64,000 nucleotides of DNA from Gallionellaceae bacterium (GTDB lineage: Bacteria; Pseudomonadota; Gammaproteobacteria; Burkholderiales; Thiobacillaceae): assembly GCA_028714875.1 (NCBI GenBank), contig JAQTLN010000019.1, forward strand, positions 1 to 64,000. Reading direction: 5' to 3'. Below the pieces are notes generated by a model that worked only from the letters and a program-made list of their open reading frames with translations, did no database searches and had not been told where the DNA came from. Every line of letters starts with the position of its first letter. Within the stretch, counting starts at the first letter, position 1. Both the position numbers and the translations under genes were made by a program. This document shows, piece by piece, positions 54,829 to 64,000 of the stretch.

Positions 54829-55676
54829 GGTGCTTCCTCCTGCTTCAGAAAGGTTTCCAGGCGGGCACGCACCAGTGCCCGCACATCCGGTTCCGGGTCA
54901 TCCACCAGGTCGGCGATGGCTTCCACCGGCGCGCGGCGGGCCGCTTCCAGGCGCACCAGCCAATCCGGGTCGGCCAGCAATAGGGCGGCATCGTTGGGAA
55001 ACAGGCGGGAGGCGACGATACGGCGCACTTCCGCTTCCGCGTCCGTCGCCATCCGTTTCAAGGCAAACGCCGGCAGGCGACGCGCCACCGCCTTGCGTAC
55101 CTCGCGGTCGGGGTCGTCGACCATGCGCGGCAGACGGCCATGGGGTAGTCGTTCCGCGACATGCTGGCGGACCAAATAGTCCGGGTCGCCCATCATTTTT
55201 TCGAGTTGCTCGACTGGGATACGCGCCGCCACGGTGATGCGCACTTCGCGGTCCGGGTCGTTGCGCAGCATGGCGAGGTCGTCGGCCGGCAGGCGGATGG
55301 CCACCGCGCGCCGCACCACTTCGTCAGTGTCGTGGACCAGCTCGACAATGCGCTCCAGCGGCGCATGGCGAACGGCGATCGCGCGCCGTTCCCAGAATGC
55401 ATCAGCGAGACAGGATTCGGCGTACTCGGGATTGCGCCGCAGGAAACGGTCGATCTGGCGCCCGCTGTGGGCAATCAGGCAGATGTCACCCGGCACGCAA
55501 CGCCCCGCCGCCAGCACCTGTTCGCGATACGGGCAGGTGCCGCAATCGGGCGGCGCGGCCGAAGCTTCGACCAGATGCAGCTTGCGACGGCGCCCTTGCT
55601 CAGGCATCGCGGCGACACCCCGCCGGATCTTGGCGGCTTGCCGGGCTGGCGCCTGATTGCCGCTTGGTCGTTCCAT
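54825..55676 (-). CDS. lrv: 4Fe-4S leucine-rich-repeat-variant (LRV) protein
   Basis: The protein has an N-terminal cysteine cluster (PDCGTCPYREQVLAAGRCVPGDICL) that should hold a 4Fe-4S centre. About eight 24-residue LRV repeats follow (pattern DPDREVRxxVAxRLPxxxLxxM; D-DxxVR at each start). The same type of protein is known from the Azotobacter nif region; its function is unresolved. The start is uncertain. ATG at 55676 fits the sigma-54 promoter at 55746, ATG at 55607 is possible, and ATG at 55739 would lie at the transcription start. It overlaps the following gene by four bases. Confidence 0.88.
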   Translation of the reverse strand: MERPSGNQAPARQAAKIRRGVAAMPEQGRRRKLHLVEASAAPPDCGTCPYREQVLAAGRCVPGDICLIAHSGRQIDRFLRRNPEYAESCLADAFWERRAIAVRHAPLERIVELVHDTDEVVRRAVAIRLPADDLAMLRNDPDREVRITVAARIPVEQLEKMMGDPDYLVRQHVAERLPHGRLPRMVDDPDREVRKAVARRLPAFALKRMATDAEAEVRRIVASRLFPNDAALLLADPDWLVRLEAARRAPVEAIADLVDDPEPDVRALVRARLETFLKQEEAP

Positions 55677-55745
55677 CAATGAGGGTATGCATGGCTCCTG
55701 CTCCGTGTGGCCGGGACATACCCGGCGCGAACATGGCATGTCTAT

Positions 55746-55760
55746 GCAACCACCATGCCA
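55746..55760 (-). promoter_or_regulatory. Sigma-54 promoter of lrv and the following gene
   Basis: Read on the minus strand the site is TGGCATGGTGGTTGC, a TGGCAY-N5-TTGC match with C replaced by T at the sixth position. Confidence 0.82.
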
Positions 55761-55774
55761 CCTATGGATTCAGG

Positions 55775-55787
55775 TAAGTGATTGATT
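55775..55787 (-). promoter_or_regulatory. IHF-consensus site before lrv
   Basis: On the minus strand AATCAATCACTTA matches WATCAANNNNTTR exactly. It lies between the sigma-54 promoter and the NifA site. Confidence 0.75.
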
Positions 55788-55842
55788 TGCCTTGGTGGTG
55801 GTGGGGCGTTGCCGAGAAAACCTACAAACCGGAGAGGGCGTT

Positions 55843-55858
55843 TGTAGCAATAGCGACA
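55843..55858. promoter_or_regulatory. NifA upstream activating sequence of lrv
   Basis: TGTAGCAATAGCGACA fits TGT-N10-ACA, 83 bp upstream of the promoter. Confidence 0.82.
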
Positions 55859-55909
55859 ATCTGGCGTGGGCATCGCCTGGGTGTGCCATTGCCAGATGTT
55901 GCGCGACCT

Positions 55910-55981
55910 TGTAGCGCCGGCGTCTCGCCGGCTTCGTTTTTCTGATCAGGCCCACAAAGCCGGCGAGACGCCGGCGCTACA
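55910..55981. repeat. Family A palindromic repeat between lrv and modA
   Basis: TGTAGCGCCGGCGTCTCGCC on the left mirrors GGCGAGACGCCGGCGCTACA on the right. The loop contains CTGATCAG as in the copy at 20036. Confidence 0.88.
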
Positions 55982-56042
55982 ACGCCGTGCAATTCGATTT
56001 TGGGCTATGGCTGCATGGCGGAGCACGCGATCCCCCGCCGGG

Positions 56043-57396
<1,354 letters not shown>

Positions 57397-57400
<4 letters not shown>

Positions 57401-58107
57401 GCTTCCAGTTCCTCCTCATCTTCCGCGAAACGGGCCAGGCTCTTGGCTTCCACACCCATGATCCGCGCCAGCCAGGGCGGCGGGGCGTCAAGCGTGGCTT
57501 GCAGGCGGGCCAGCGCCTCGCGCGCCGGGACGGGCGTCGGGAACTTGATCGGGTGGACGTTGGCGCGCACCACCTTGGCGGCGGCCGGGCCACCGATGGA
57601 TTGCACATACACGATCTGGCAATCATTGATCAGCTCGGAGCGGGCGACGTTCTTGTCCTCGGCGTCGTCGGCGACCAGGGTGGGACGCACGTCGATGAGC
57701 TTGATGGCATCGCGGCCGACCTGATAGACAAGAAAGCGCGGCGCCGAGCCGAAATGGCCGTCGAGGTTGTCGGCGCTGTTGGTGGCCACGGCCACGCGCA
57801 GGCTGCCGGGCATTTCACCTTCTACGTAGGTTTCCGGCTTCGGCACGGAAGCGTCGTTTCCGTTCTCGCCCCAGAGATAGCGCACCGCGAGCTTGATGCT
57901 GGCGGTATCGACATCGGGTTCCACGGTTTCTTCGCCACCGAGGATGATTTTGAGATCGGCCACGGTGATGGTGGCGAGTTTCTCTTCGGTCAGCGGCAGG
58001 CCCAGTTTCTGCGCCAGCTTGACGGTCAAGGCCGGCAGGCTCACCTCGGCCAGCGCCTTGGCGGCCAGAGCGATTCGTAGAGCTGCGGCTTTGGTGATGG
58101 TGGTCAT
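57397..58107 (-). CDS. nifY: NifY/NafY-type FeMo-cofactor-binding protein
   Basis: The 236-residue protein has an N-terminal helical domain (about 1-95) like that of NifY/NafY (ALRIALAAKALAEVSLPALTVKLAQKLGLPLTEEKL). The C-terminal dinitrogenase iron-molybdenum cofactor domain includes RVAVATNSADNLDGHFGSAPRFLVYQV; the histidine of DGHFG is the candidate cofactor ligand. It follows nifT and a ferredoxin gene, consistent with the nifHDKTY order. It probably binds FeMo-co or the apo-nitrogenase during maturation. The start is ATG at 58107. The stop overlaps the DUF6129-like gene. Confidence 0.88.
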
Positions 58108-58129
58108 GATGGGCTCCTGGTTTGCGCCA

Positions 58130-58239
58130 TCCCCCTCCGGTGGAGGGCCGGGGAGAGGGAGCGGCGGTCGATCTGGCATATGCGCCCAATCAAGCGTGGT
58201 CCCCTCTCCCCCGGCCCCTCCCCCGAGGGGGGAGGGGAG
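58130..58239. repeat. Family C palindromic repeat between the ferredoxin gene and nifY
   Basis: The left arm CCCCCTCCGGTGGAGGGCCGG continues into GAGAGGGAG; the right arm is CCCCTCTCCCCCGGCCCCTCC plus GAGGGGGGAGGGG. It begins one base after the ferredoxin stop codon as read on the minus strand. Confidence 0.87.
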
Positions 58240-58440
58240 TTATGCCGCCAGCGGCACGATGCAGTTGTCGATGGGGCAGAGTTCCACACACTTGGGCTTG
58301 GCGTAATCGCCATCGCATTCCGTGCAGGTATCGGGGTTGATGATGTAGACGCCTTTCTTCCTCCGGATCGAGGCGGTGGGGCAGTCCGGTTCGCAATCCG
58401 CGCAGGCGGTGCAGAGTTCGGCAATGATCTGAAGTGCCAT
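58240..58440 (-). CDS. 2[4Fe-4S] ferredoxin of the nif operon
   Basis: The 66-residue protein MALQIIAELCTACADCEPDCPT carries the first cluster motif CxxCxxxxCP-like. The second is in CTECDGDYAKPKCVELCP, with an insertion between the cysteines, as in FdxN/FdI-type nif ferredoxins. It is a likely electron donor or assembly factor for nitrogenase. It lies 16 bp after nifT. Confidence 0.92.
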   Translation of the reverse strand: MALQIIAELCTACADCEPDCPTASIRRKKGVYIINPDTCTECDGDYAKPKCVELCPIDNCIVPLAA

Positions 58441-58456
58441 GATGGTTTCCTTTCGC

Positions 58457-58681
58457 TTATTCCGCCGCGTCCAGACGCTTTGCGCGGACGGAGTAGGGGA
58501 GACGTTCGGGTGCGGCCTGCGGCTCGATGAAGTAGGCGCCGCCGTTGTTCAGCTTGATCTCGCCGCCCCACTTTTCCGGGGTGTCGAACTCCATCGAGAC
58601 GATGCTGTCCTCGAGATCACGCTTGGGCAGGTAGAACACATACTCACCTTTGCCGCCGCGCCGAATCATGATGTTGGCCAT
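58457..58681 (-). CDS. nifT: NifT/FixU protein
   Basis: The 74-residue protein MANIMIRRGGKGEYVFYLPKRDLEDSIVSME continues into WGGEIKLNNGGAYFIEP, the NifT/FixU family. It is conserved downstream of nifK in diazotrophs, but its role is not established. It is separated from nifK by a family C repeat. Confidence 0.95.
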   Translation of the reverse strand: MANIMIRRGGKGEYVFYLPKRDLEDSIVSMEFDTPEKWGGEIKLNNGGAYFIEPQAAPERLPYSVRAKRLDAAE

Positions 58682-58697
58682 GGGAGGCTCCTAGGGT

Positions 58698-58801
58698 TTG
58701 CTCCCTCTCCCACCGGGAGAGGGCCGGGGTGAGGGAACGACGGTTGCGTGATGCGAGCCGCGTTCCCTCACCCCCGGCCCCTCCCCCGAGGGGGGAGGGG
58801 A
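58698..58801. repeat. Family C palindromic repeat between nifK and nifT
   Basis: GCTCCCTCTCCCACCGGGAG plus AGGGCCGGGGTGAGGGAAC on the left mirrors GTTCCCTCACCCCCGGCCCC plus TCCCCCGAGGGGGGAGGGG on the right. It begins about six bases after the nifK stop as read on the minus strand. Confidence 0.88.
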
Positions 58802-58806
58802 GACGG

Positions 58807-60375
58807 TCAGCGGACCAGGTCGTAGTTGTAGTCCGTCGTGCCCATGCCGCGGGTCTCTTCGTCCAGACGCTCCAGCACCGCGTTCACCAAGGTGGTGAGC
58901 AGGTACATGGCGCCCTCGTAACCGAGGGTGGTCATGCGATGCAGGTGGTGGCGGTCGAAGATCGGGAAGCCGATGCGGATCAGTGGCACCTCGAACGCTT
59001 TGCCCAGATGCAGGGTGTCGCGCTGGATGAACTTGCCGTAGCTGTTGCCGATCAGGAAGTCCGGCTTCTCGGTGAAGCAGAGGCTGCGCATGTGCCACAG
59101 GTCGGCGCCGGGGTAGGTCTTGCAGTTGACGCCGTAGGGCGAGTCGGCCAGCACTTTCTTCATCGCCTTGTCCCACTTCTTGCTGCCGTTGTTGCACAGC
59201 ACGTGGGTCGGCTCGGCGCCCAGTTCCATCAGGAACTTGGCCATGCCCATGACGAAGTCCGGGTCGCCGTAGAGAGCGAACTTCTTGCCGTGCAGCCAGG
59301 TGTGGCTGTCGGTCATCATGTCCACCAGGCGGCCGCGTTCCTTGGCCAGGGAGGCGGGGATGGGCTTGCCGGTGACTTCGCTGACCTTCATCAGCCACTC
59401 GTCGGTCCACTCCAGGCCCATGGGGATGTTGACCTTGGGCACTTCGTGGGTCCAGGTGGTTTCGACCAACTTCTTGGTCTTTTCCAGTTGCATCGGCTGA
59501 ATCAGGAAGGTGGTAATGGCGTTGGGCGCGTCCTTCATCTCGGCTTGGGTGGTGCCGCCGGCGTACATGCGGAAGGTGCCGTCGGCGGGGGTGTCCAGCA
59601 CTTCGGTGGGGTCGGACAGCAGGGTGTGCTCGACGCCCATCTCATCCATCATGCGGTGCAGCACGCGGAAGTTGCCCAGGTAGGTTTCGAAGCCCGGCAC
59701 CAGGTTGATCTTGCCGTTGCTGCCGACTTTCTTGTCCGCCATGTGGTTCAGCGTGAAGTAGCGGGCGATGCCTTCGAACATGTTGTCCCAGCCGGTGACA
59801 TGGCTGCCCACGAAAGAGGGGGTGTGGGCGTAGGGAACCGGGTAATCCTTTTCGATATGGCCGGCCGCCTTGGTGTTGTTGATGAAGGCGTTGAGGTCGT
59901 CGCCGATCACTTCCGCCATGCAGGTGGTGGAGACGGCGATCATCTCCGGCTTGTACAGCGCCTTGGCGTTTTCCAAGCCGTCGAACATGTTTTTCTGGCC
60001 GCCGAACACCGCCGCGTCTTCCGTCATGGAGTCGGACACGCAGGCGATCGGCTCCTTGAAATGGCGGTTGAAGTAGGTGCGGAAGTAGGCCACGCAACCT
60101 TGCGAGCCATGCACGTAGGGCAGGGTTTTCTCGAAACCCAGGGCGGCGAGCACGGCGCCCAGCGGCTGGCAGGCCTTGGCCGGGTTGATGGTCAGCGCCT
60201 CGCGCTTGAAGTTGAGGTCCTGGTATTCCGTGGTGGTGGTCCACTGGAAGGTTTCCGCCAGTTTGGTTTCGTCGATGCGCTCCTCGAACAGTTGCTGCTT
60301 CTGATGGAGCATTTCCTTGTACATGTCATCACGGAACAAGGGGTAGGACGGCTTGATGTCTTCAACGACTTGCAT
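58807..60375 (-). CDS. nifK: Nitrogenase MoFe protein beta chain
   Basis: The 522-residue subunit has the P-cluster cysteines in PAKACQPLGA, HGSQGCVAYF and VSTTCMAEVIGDD, and family regions such as DSMTEDAAVFGGQKNMFDGLENA, PHTPSF-type and SYGKFIQRD. With NifD it forms the alpha2-beta2 dinitrogenase. Two ATGs are close together: 60381 abuts the AGGAGA ribosome site, while 60375 lies five to six bases from it, so 60375 is the likelier start. Family C repeats flank the gene on both sides. Confidence 0.97.
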   Translation of the reverse strand: MQVVEDIKPSYPLFRDDMYKEMLHQKQQLFEERIDETKLAETFQWTTTTEYQDLNFKREALTINPAKACQPLGAVLAALGFEKTLPYVHGSQGCVAYFRTYFNRHFKEPIACVSDSMTEDAAVFGGQKNMFDGLENAKALYKPEMIAVSTTCMAEVIGDDLNAFINNTKAAGHIEKDYPVPYAHTPSFVGSHVTGWDNMFEGIARYFTLNHMADKKVGSNGKINLVPGFETYLGNFRVLHRMMDEMGVEHTLLSDPTEVLDTPADGTFRMYAGGTTQAEMKDAPNAITTFLIQPMQLEKTKKLVETTWTHEVPKVNIPMGLEWTDEWLMKVSEVTGKPIPASLAKERGRLVDMMTDSHTWLHGKKFALYGDPDFVMGMAKFLMELGAEPTHVLCNNGSKKWDKAMKKVLADSPYGVNCKTYPGADLWHMRSLCFTEKPDFLIGNSYGKFIQRDTLHLGKAFEVPLIRIGFPIFDRHHLHRMTTLGYEGAMYLLTTLVNAVLERLDEETRGMGTTDYNYDLVR

Positions 60376-60432
60376 GTTCATCTCCTGGCCCGAGCCGCTA
60401 ATCCGCGGACACGGGCAAAAGGTTGATCGGTT

Positions 60433-60550
60433 TTCTCCCCTCTCCCACCGGGAGAGGGGCCGGGGGTGAGGGAACCCGGCTCGATCCGGCGGCAACGCAT
60501 GATTCACCGTTGCTCCCTCTCCCCAACCCCTCCCCCGGCGGGGAGGGGCG
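60433..60550. repeat. Family C palindromic repeat between nifD and nifK
   Basis: TCTCCCCTCTCCCACCGGGA with GAGGGGCCGGGGGTGAGGGA on the left; GCTCCCTCTCCCCAACCCCT with CCCCCGGCGGGGAGGGG on the right. The centre (GGCTCGATCCGGCGGCAACG, GATTCACCGTTG) is nearly the same as in the copy at 62096. Confidence 0.9.
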
Positions 60551-60557
60551 ATACACG

Positions 60558-62045
60558 TCACGCGGCTTTCGCCAACTCGACTTCGGCTTCCGGCTTCTTC
60601 AACCAGGGCGCTTCCAGCTTTTTCCAGCACGGGTTGTTGATGGTCATGTCCATATCGCGAGCGAAGATGGCGAAACCGTCGTAGCCGTGGTACGGGCCGG
60701 AGTAGTCCCAGGAGTGCATCTGGCGGAAGGGCACACCCATCTTCTGGAAGATGTACTTTTCCTTGATGCCGGAGCCGACCAGGTCGGGCTTCACCTTCTT
60801 CACGAATTCCTCGAATTCGAAGCCGGTGACATCGTCGTAGAGCAGGGTGGCGTTGCCCATTTCCTTGATGGTGCGGTCGTAGTCGTCGCCATGGCCGAAC
60901 TCGTAGCCGGTGCCGACCACTTCCATGCCCAGGTCTTCATAAGAGCCGATGACGTGGCGCGGGCGCAGACCACCGACGTAGAGCATCACGGTCTTGCCGG
61001 CCAGACGCGGCTGGTACTTGGCGACGATGGCGTCGACCATGGGCTGGTACTTGGCGATCACCGCTTCCGCGCCGGCCTTGATCTTGTCGTCGAAGTGAGC
61101 GGCGATGGCGCGCAGCGACTCGGCGATCTTGGTGGGGCCGAAGAAGTTGTATTCGATCCAGGGGATGTTGTACTTCTCTTCCATGTGCCGGGCGATGTAG
61201 TTCATCGAGCGGTAGCAGTGGATGAGGTTGAGCTTGACCTTGGGGGTCAGTTCGATTTCCGCCAGGGTGCCGTCACCGGACCACTGGGCCACGACGCGCA
61301 GACCCATTTCTTCCAGCAGGATGCGGGAAGACCAGGCGTCGCCGCCGATGTTGTAGTCGCCGATGATGGAGACGTCGTAGGGGGTGGGGACGAATTCCTG
61401 CTTCACGTCCTTGCCGTCGCGGCCGAACACCCAGTCACGGATCGCGTCGTTGGCGATGTGGTGGCCGAGGGACTGCGACACGCCGCGGAAGCCTTCGCAA
61501 CGCACCGGAACGACCGGCTTGTTGAGTTCCGCCGCGCCTTTCTTGGAAACCGCTTCGATGTCGTCGCCGATCAGGCCGATCGGGCACTCTGATTGCACCG
61601 AGATGCCCTTGTGCAGGGGGAACAGACCCTCGATCTCGTTGATGATCTTGGCCAGCTTCTTGTCGCCGCCAAAGACGATGTCCTTCTCCTGGAAGTCGGA
61701 GGTGAAGTTCATCGTGCCGAAGGTGTTCACGCCAGTGACGCCGACGTAGTAGTTGCGGCGTCCGGCGCGGGAATACTGGCCGCAGCCGACGGGGCCGTGG
61801 GAGATGTGGATCATGTCCTTGATCGGACCCCAGACCACCCCCTTGGAACCGGCGTAGGCGCAGCCGCGGATGGTCATCACGCCGGGCAGCGACTTGCGGT
61901 TGGAAGTGATGCACTTCTTGGATTGTTCGATGCTCTGGTCGTTGACCGCCAGATGTTTGGCCCGGTCTTTCTGGGCTTTTTCCGGATAAACCTCGAGCAC
62001 CTCGGCGATGAGGGCCTCGGTTTGCTCTTTCGTCAAAGCAGACAT
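60558..62045 (-). CDS. nifD: Nitrogenase MoFe protein alpha chain
   Basis: The 495-residue subunit has the P-cluster cysteines in [29 protein letters not shown] and [11 protein letters not shown]. FeMo-cofactor ligands are the cysteine in [12 protein letters not shown] and the histidine in [15 protein letters not shown]. Other hallmarks are [16 protein letters not shown] and [11 protein letters not shown]. It starts with ATG at 62045 after GGAG. It is the second gene of the operon driven by the sigma-54 promoter before nifH. Confidence 0.98.
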   Translation of the reverse strand: MSALTKEQTEALIAEVLEVYPEKAQKDRAKHLAVNDQSIEQSKKCITSNRKSLPGVMTIRGCAYAGSKGVVWGPIKDMIHISHGPVGCGQYSRAGRRNYYVGVTGVNTFGTMNFTSDFQEKDIVFGGDKKLAKIINEIEGLFPLHKGISVQSECPIGLIGDDIEAVSKKGAAELNKPVVPVRCEGFRGVSQSLGHHIANDAIRDWVFGRDGKDVKQEFVPTPYDVSIIGDYNIGGDAWSSRILLEEMGLRVVAQWSGDGTLAEIELTPKVKLNLIHCYRSMNYIARHMEEKYNIPWIEYNFFGPTKIAESLRAIAAHFDDKIKAGAEAVIAKYQPMVDAIVAKYQPRLAGKTVMLYVGGLRPRHVIGSYEDLGMEVVGTGYEFGHGDDYDRTIKEMGNATLLYDDVTGFEFEEFVKKVKPDLVGSGIKEKYIFQKMGVPFRQMHSWDYSGPYHGYDGFAIFARDMDMTINNPCWKKLEAPWLKKPEAEVELAKAA

Positions 62046-62095
62046 TTCATTCTCCTTTCACGCCGCCACCAATCTGTGGAAAGCGTGGTTGGTTT

Positions 62096-62210
62096 GCTCC
62101 CCTCTCCCACCGGGAGAGGGGCGGGGGGAGAGGGAACCCGGCTTGATCCGGCGACAACGTCTGATTCACCGTTGCTCCCTCTCCCCAGCCCTCCCCCGGA
62201 GGGGAGGGGA
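62096..62210. repeat. Family C palindromic repeat between nifH and nifD
   Basis: GCTCCCCTCTCCCACCGGGA and GAGGGGCGGGGGGAGAGGGA form the left part; GCTCCCTCTCCCCAGCCCTC and CCCCGGAGGGGAGGGG the right. It begins about nine bases after the nifH stop as read on the minus strand. Confidence 0.9.
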
Positions 62211-62218
62211 CCAAGACA

Positions 62219-63388
<1,170 letters not shown>

Positions 63389-63454
63389 TCACAGTGGCGG
63401 CACGAAACCGCGCATGCCTGAATGCTTCCCCCCTGAATAACATGGGACGAACTT

Positions 63455-64000
63455 ATGAAAACCCGCTGTACCTGGTGCGGCACAAACCCGCTCTACATGG
63501 CCTATCACGACCGGGAATGGGGCGTGCCGCTGCACGACGAGCGCGCGCTATTCGAATTCCTGATTCTGGAAGGCGCCCAGGCCGGGTTGTCCTGGCTGAC
63601 CATCCTGAACAAGCGCGAGGGCTACCGACGCGCCTTCGACCAGTTCGACGCGGAGCGCGTCGCTCGTTACGGAGAACAGGAGGTGACGCGGCTGCTGGCC
63701 GATCCGGGCATCGTGCGCAATCGTCTGAAGATCGCCGCCGCCATCGGCAACGCCCGCGCCACGCTGAAAATCCGCGAGGAATTCGGTGGGCTGGATGGTT
63801 ATTTCTGGCGCTTCGTGGAGGGCCGCCCCATCCAGAACGCCTGGCCGGACCACGCCCATCTCCCCTCTAGCACGCCGCTGTCCGACAAGATCAGCAAGGA
63901 TATGAAAGCGCGCGGTTTCAAGTTCGTCGGCTCCACCATCATCTATGCCCACATGCAGGCCACCGGCATGGTCAACGACCACACGGTGGATTGCTTTCGC
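63455..64000 (+). CDS. tag: DNA-3-methyladenine glycosylase I (partial, cut by window edge)
   Basis: The frame from ATG at 63455 stays open to the window end (182 codons). It reads MKTRCTWCGTNPLYMAYHDREWGVP, then FEFLILEGAQAGLSWLTILNKREGYRRAF, and near the edge STIIYAHMQATGMVNDHTVDCFR. These are the hallmarks of Tag, which excises 3-methyladenine from DNA; the N-terminal Cys and the late His/Cys form its zinc snap. It is divergent from nifH and is not obviously part of the nif regulon. Confidence 0.95.
   Translation, partial: MKTRCTWCGTNPLYMAYHDREWGVPLHDERALFEFLILEGAQAGLSWLTILNKREGYRRAFDQFDAERVARYGEQEVTRLLADPGIVRNRLKIAAAIGNARATLKIREEFGGLDGYFWRFVEGRPIQNAWPDHAHLPSSTPLSDKISKDMKARGFKFVGSTIIYAHMQATGMVNDHTVDCFR

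Noticed and set aside
55607-55700. Thirty-codon frame (MHTLIDGTTK...) with a good ribosome site overlapping the lrv start
   Set aside because: It is short, overlaps lrv in another frame and has no recognisable similarity. It could be a leader peptide but is not supported enough to annotate.

Overview
The window reads as a chromosomal segment of a GC-rich, diazotrophic proteobacterium, most likely a betaproteobacterium. This is inferred from the nif gene order, hpnCDE, the thrS-infC-rpmI-rplT-pheST-ihfA order, and protein style; no 16S gene is present. The strongest landmark is a nitrogenase locus at the right end (52157-63295).

Left part (1-12.7 kb): a transposase fragment at the edge; an adenosine-deaminase-like gene split by a complete IS4-family element (perfect 19-bp ends, 10-bp target duplication); a signalling pair (HDOD histidine kinase plus REC-PAS-GGDEF-EAL protein); darP and pmbA divergently arranged; a TRAP transporter membrane pair without its binding protein; and an OmpA-type lipoprotein. 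12.8-18.7 kb is an accessory block: a thiamine-diphosphate enzyme, a possible glycosyltransferase and a PaaK/CapK-like adenylate-forming enzyme, with a VapBC toxin-antitoxin pair between the last two.

18.9-40.6 kb holds YkgJ, MOSC and DUF1415 proteins, an SLC13 transporter, a MoxR-DUF58-DUF4381-BatABCD operon, an HtrA protease, hpnCDE for squalene synthesis, malic enzyme, trhP and a Nudix hydrolase. 40.6-51.9 kb is a translation core: nadC, tRNA-Val, thrS, infC (apparently starting at ATA), rpmI, rplT, pheST, ihfA and a MerR regulator. It is followed by a coupled GCS2-like ligase/M14 hydrolase pair and tRNA-Pro.

The nif locus is transcribed leftward as nifH-nifD-nifK-nifT-ferredoxin-nifY-DUF6129-like-modA, then lrv plus an unknown gene, then nifE. 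Three sigma-54 promoters (before nifH, lrv and nifE) each have an upstream TGT-N10-ACA NifA site, and the three sites share a longer core. The first two also have a perfect IHF-consensus site between NifA site and promoter. nifN is not next to nifE.

The most unusual aspect is a dense population of palindromic repeats in at least three families. Family A has TGTAGCGCCGGC ends. Family B is built of C-run/TTTGGGAAA/G-run arms. Family C has CTCCCCTCTCCC-type arms. Family C sits in every long gap of the nifHDKT-fdx-nifY operon. Family B and C elements also lie in frame inside coding regions (glycosyltransferase-like gene, batB, the DUF6129-like gene, nadC), and family A supplies the last codons of two genes.
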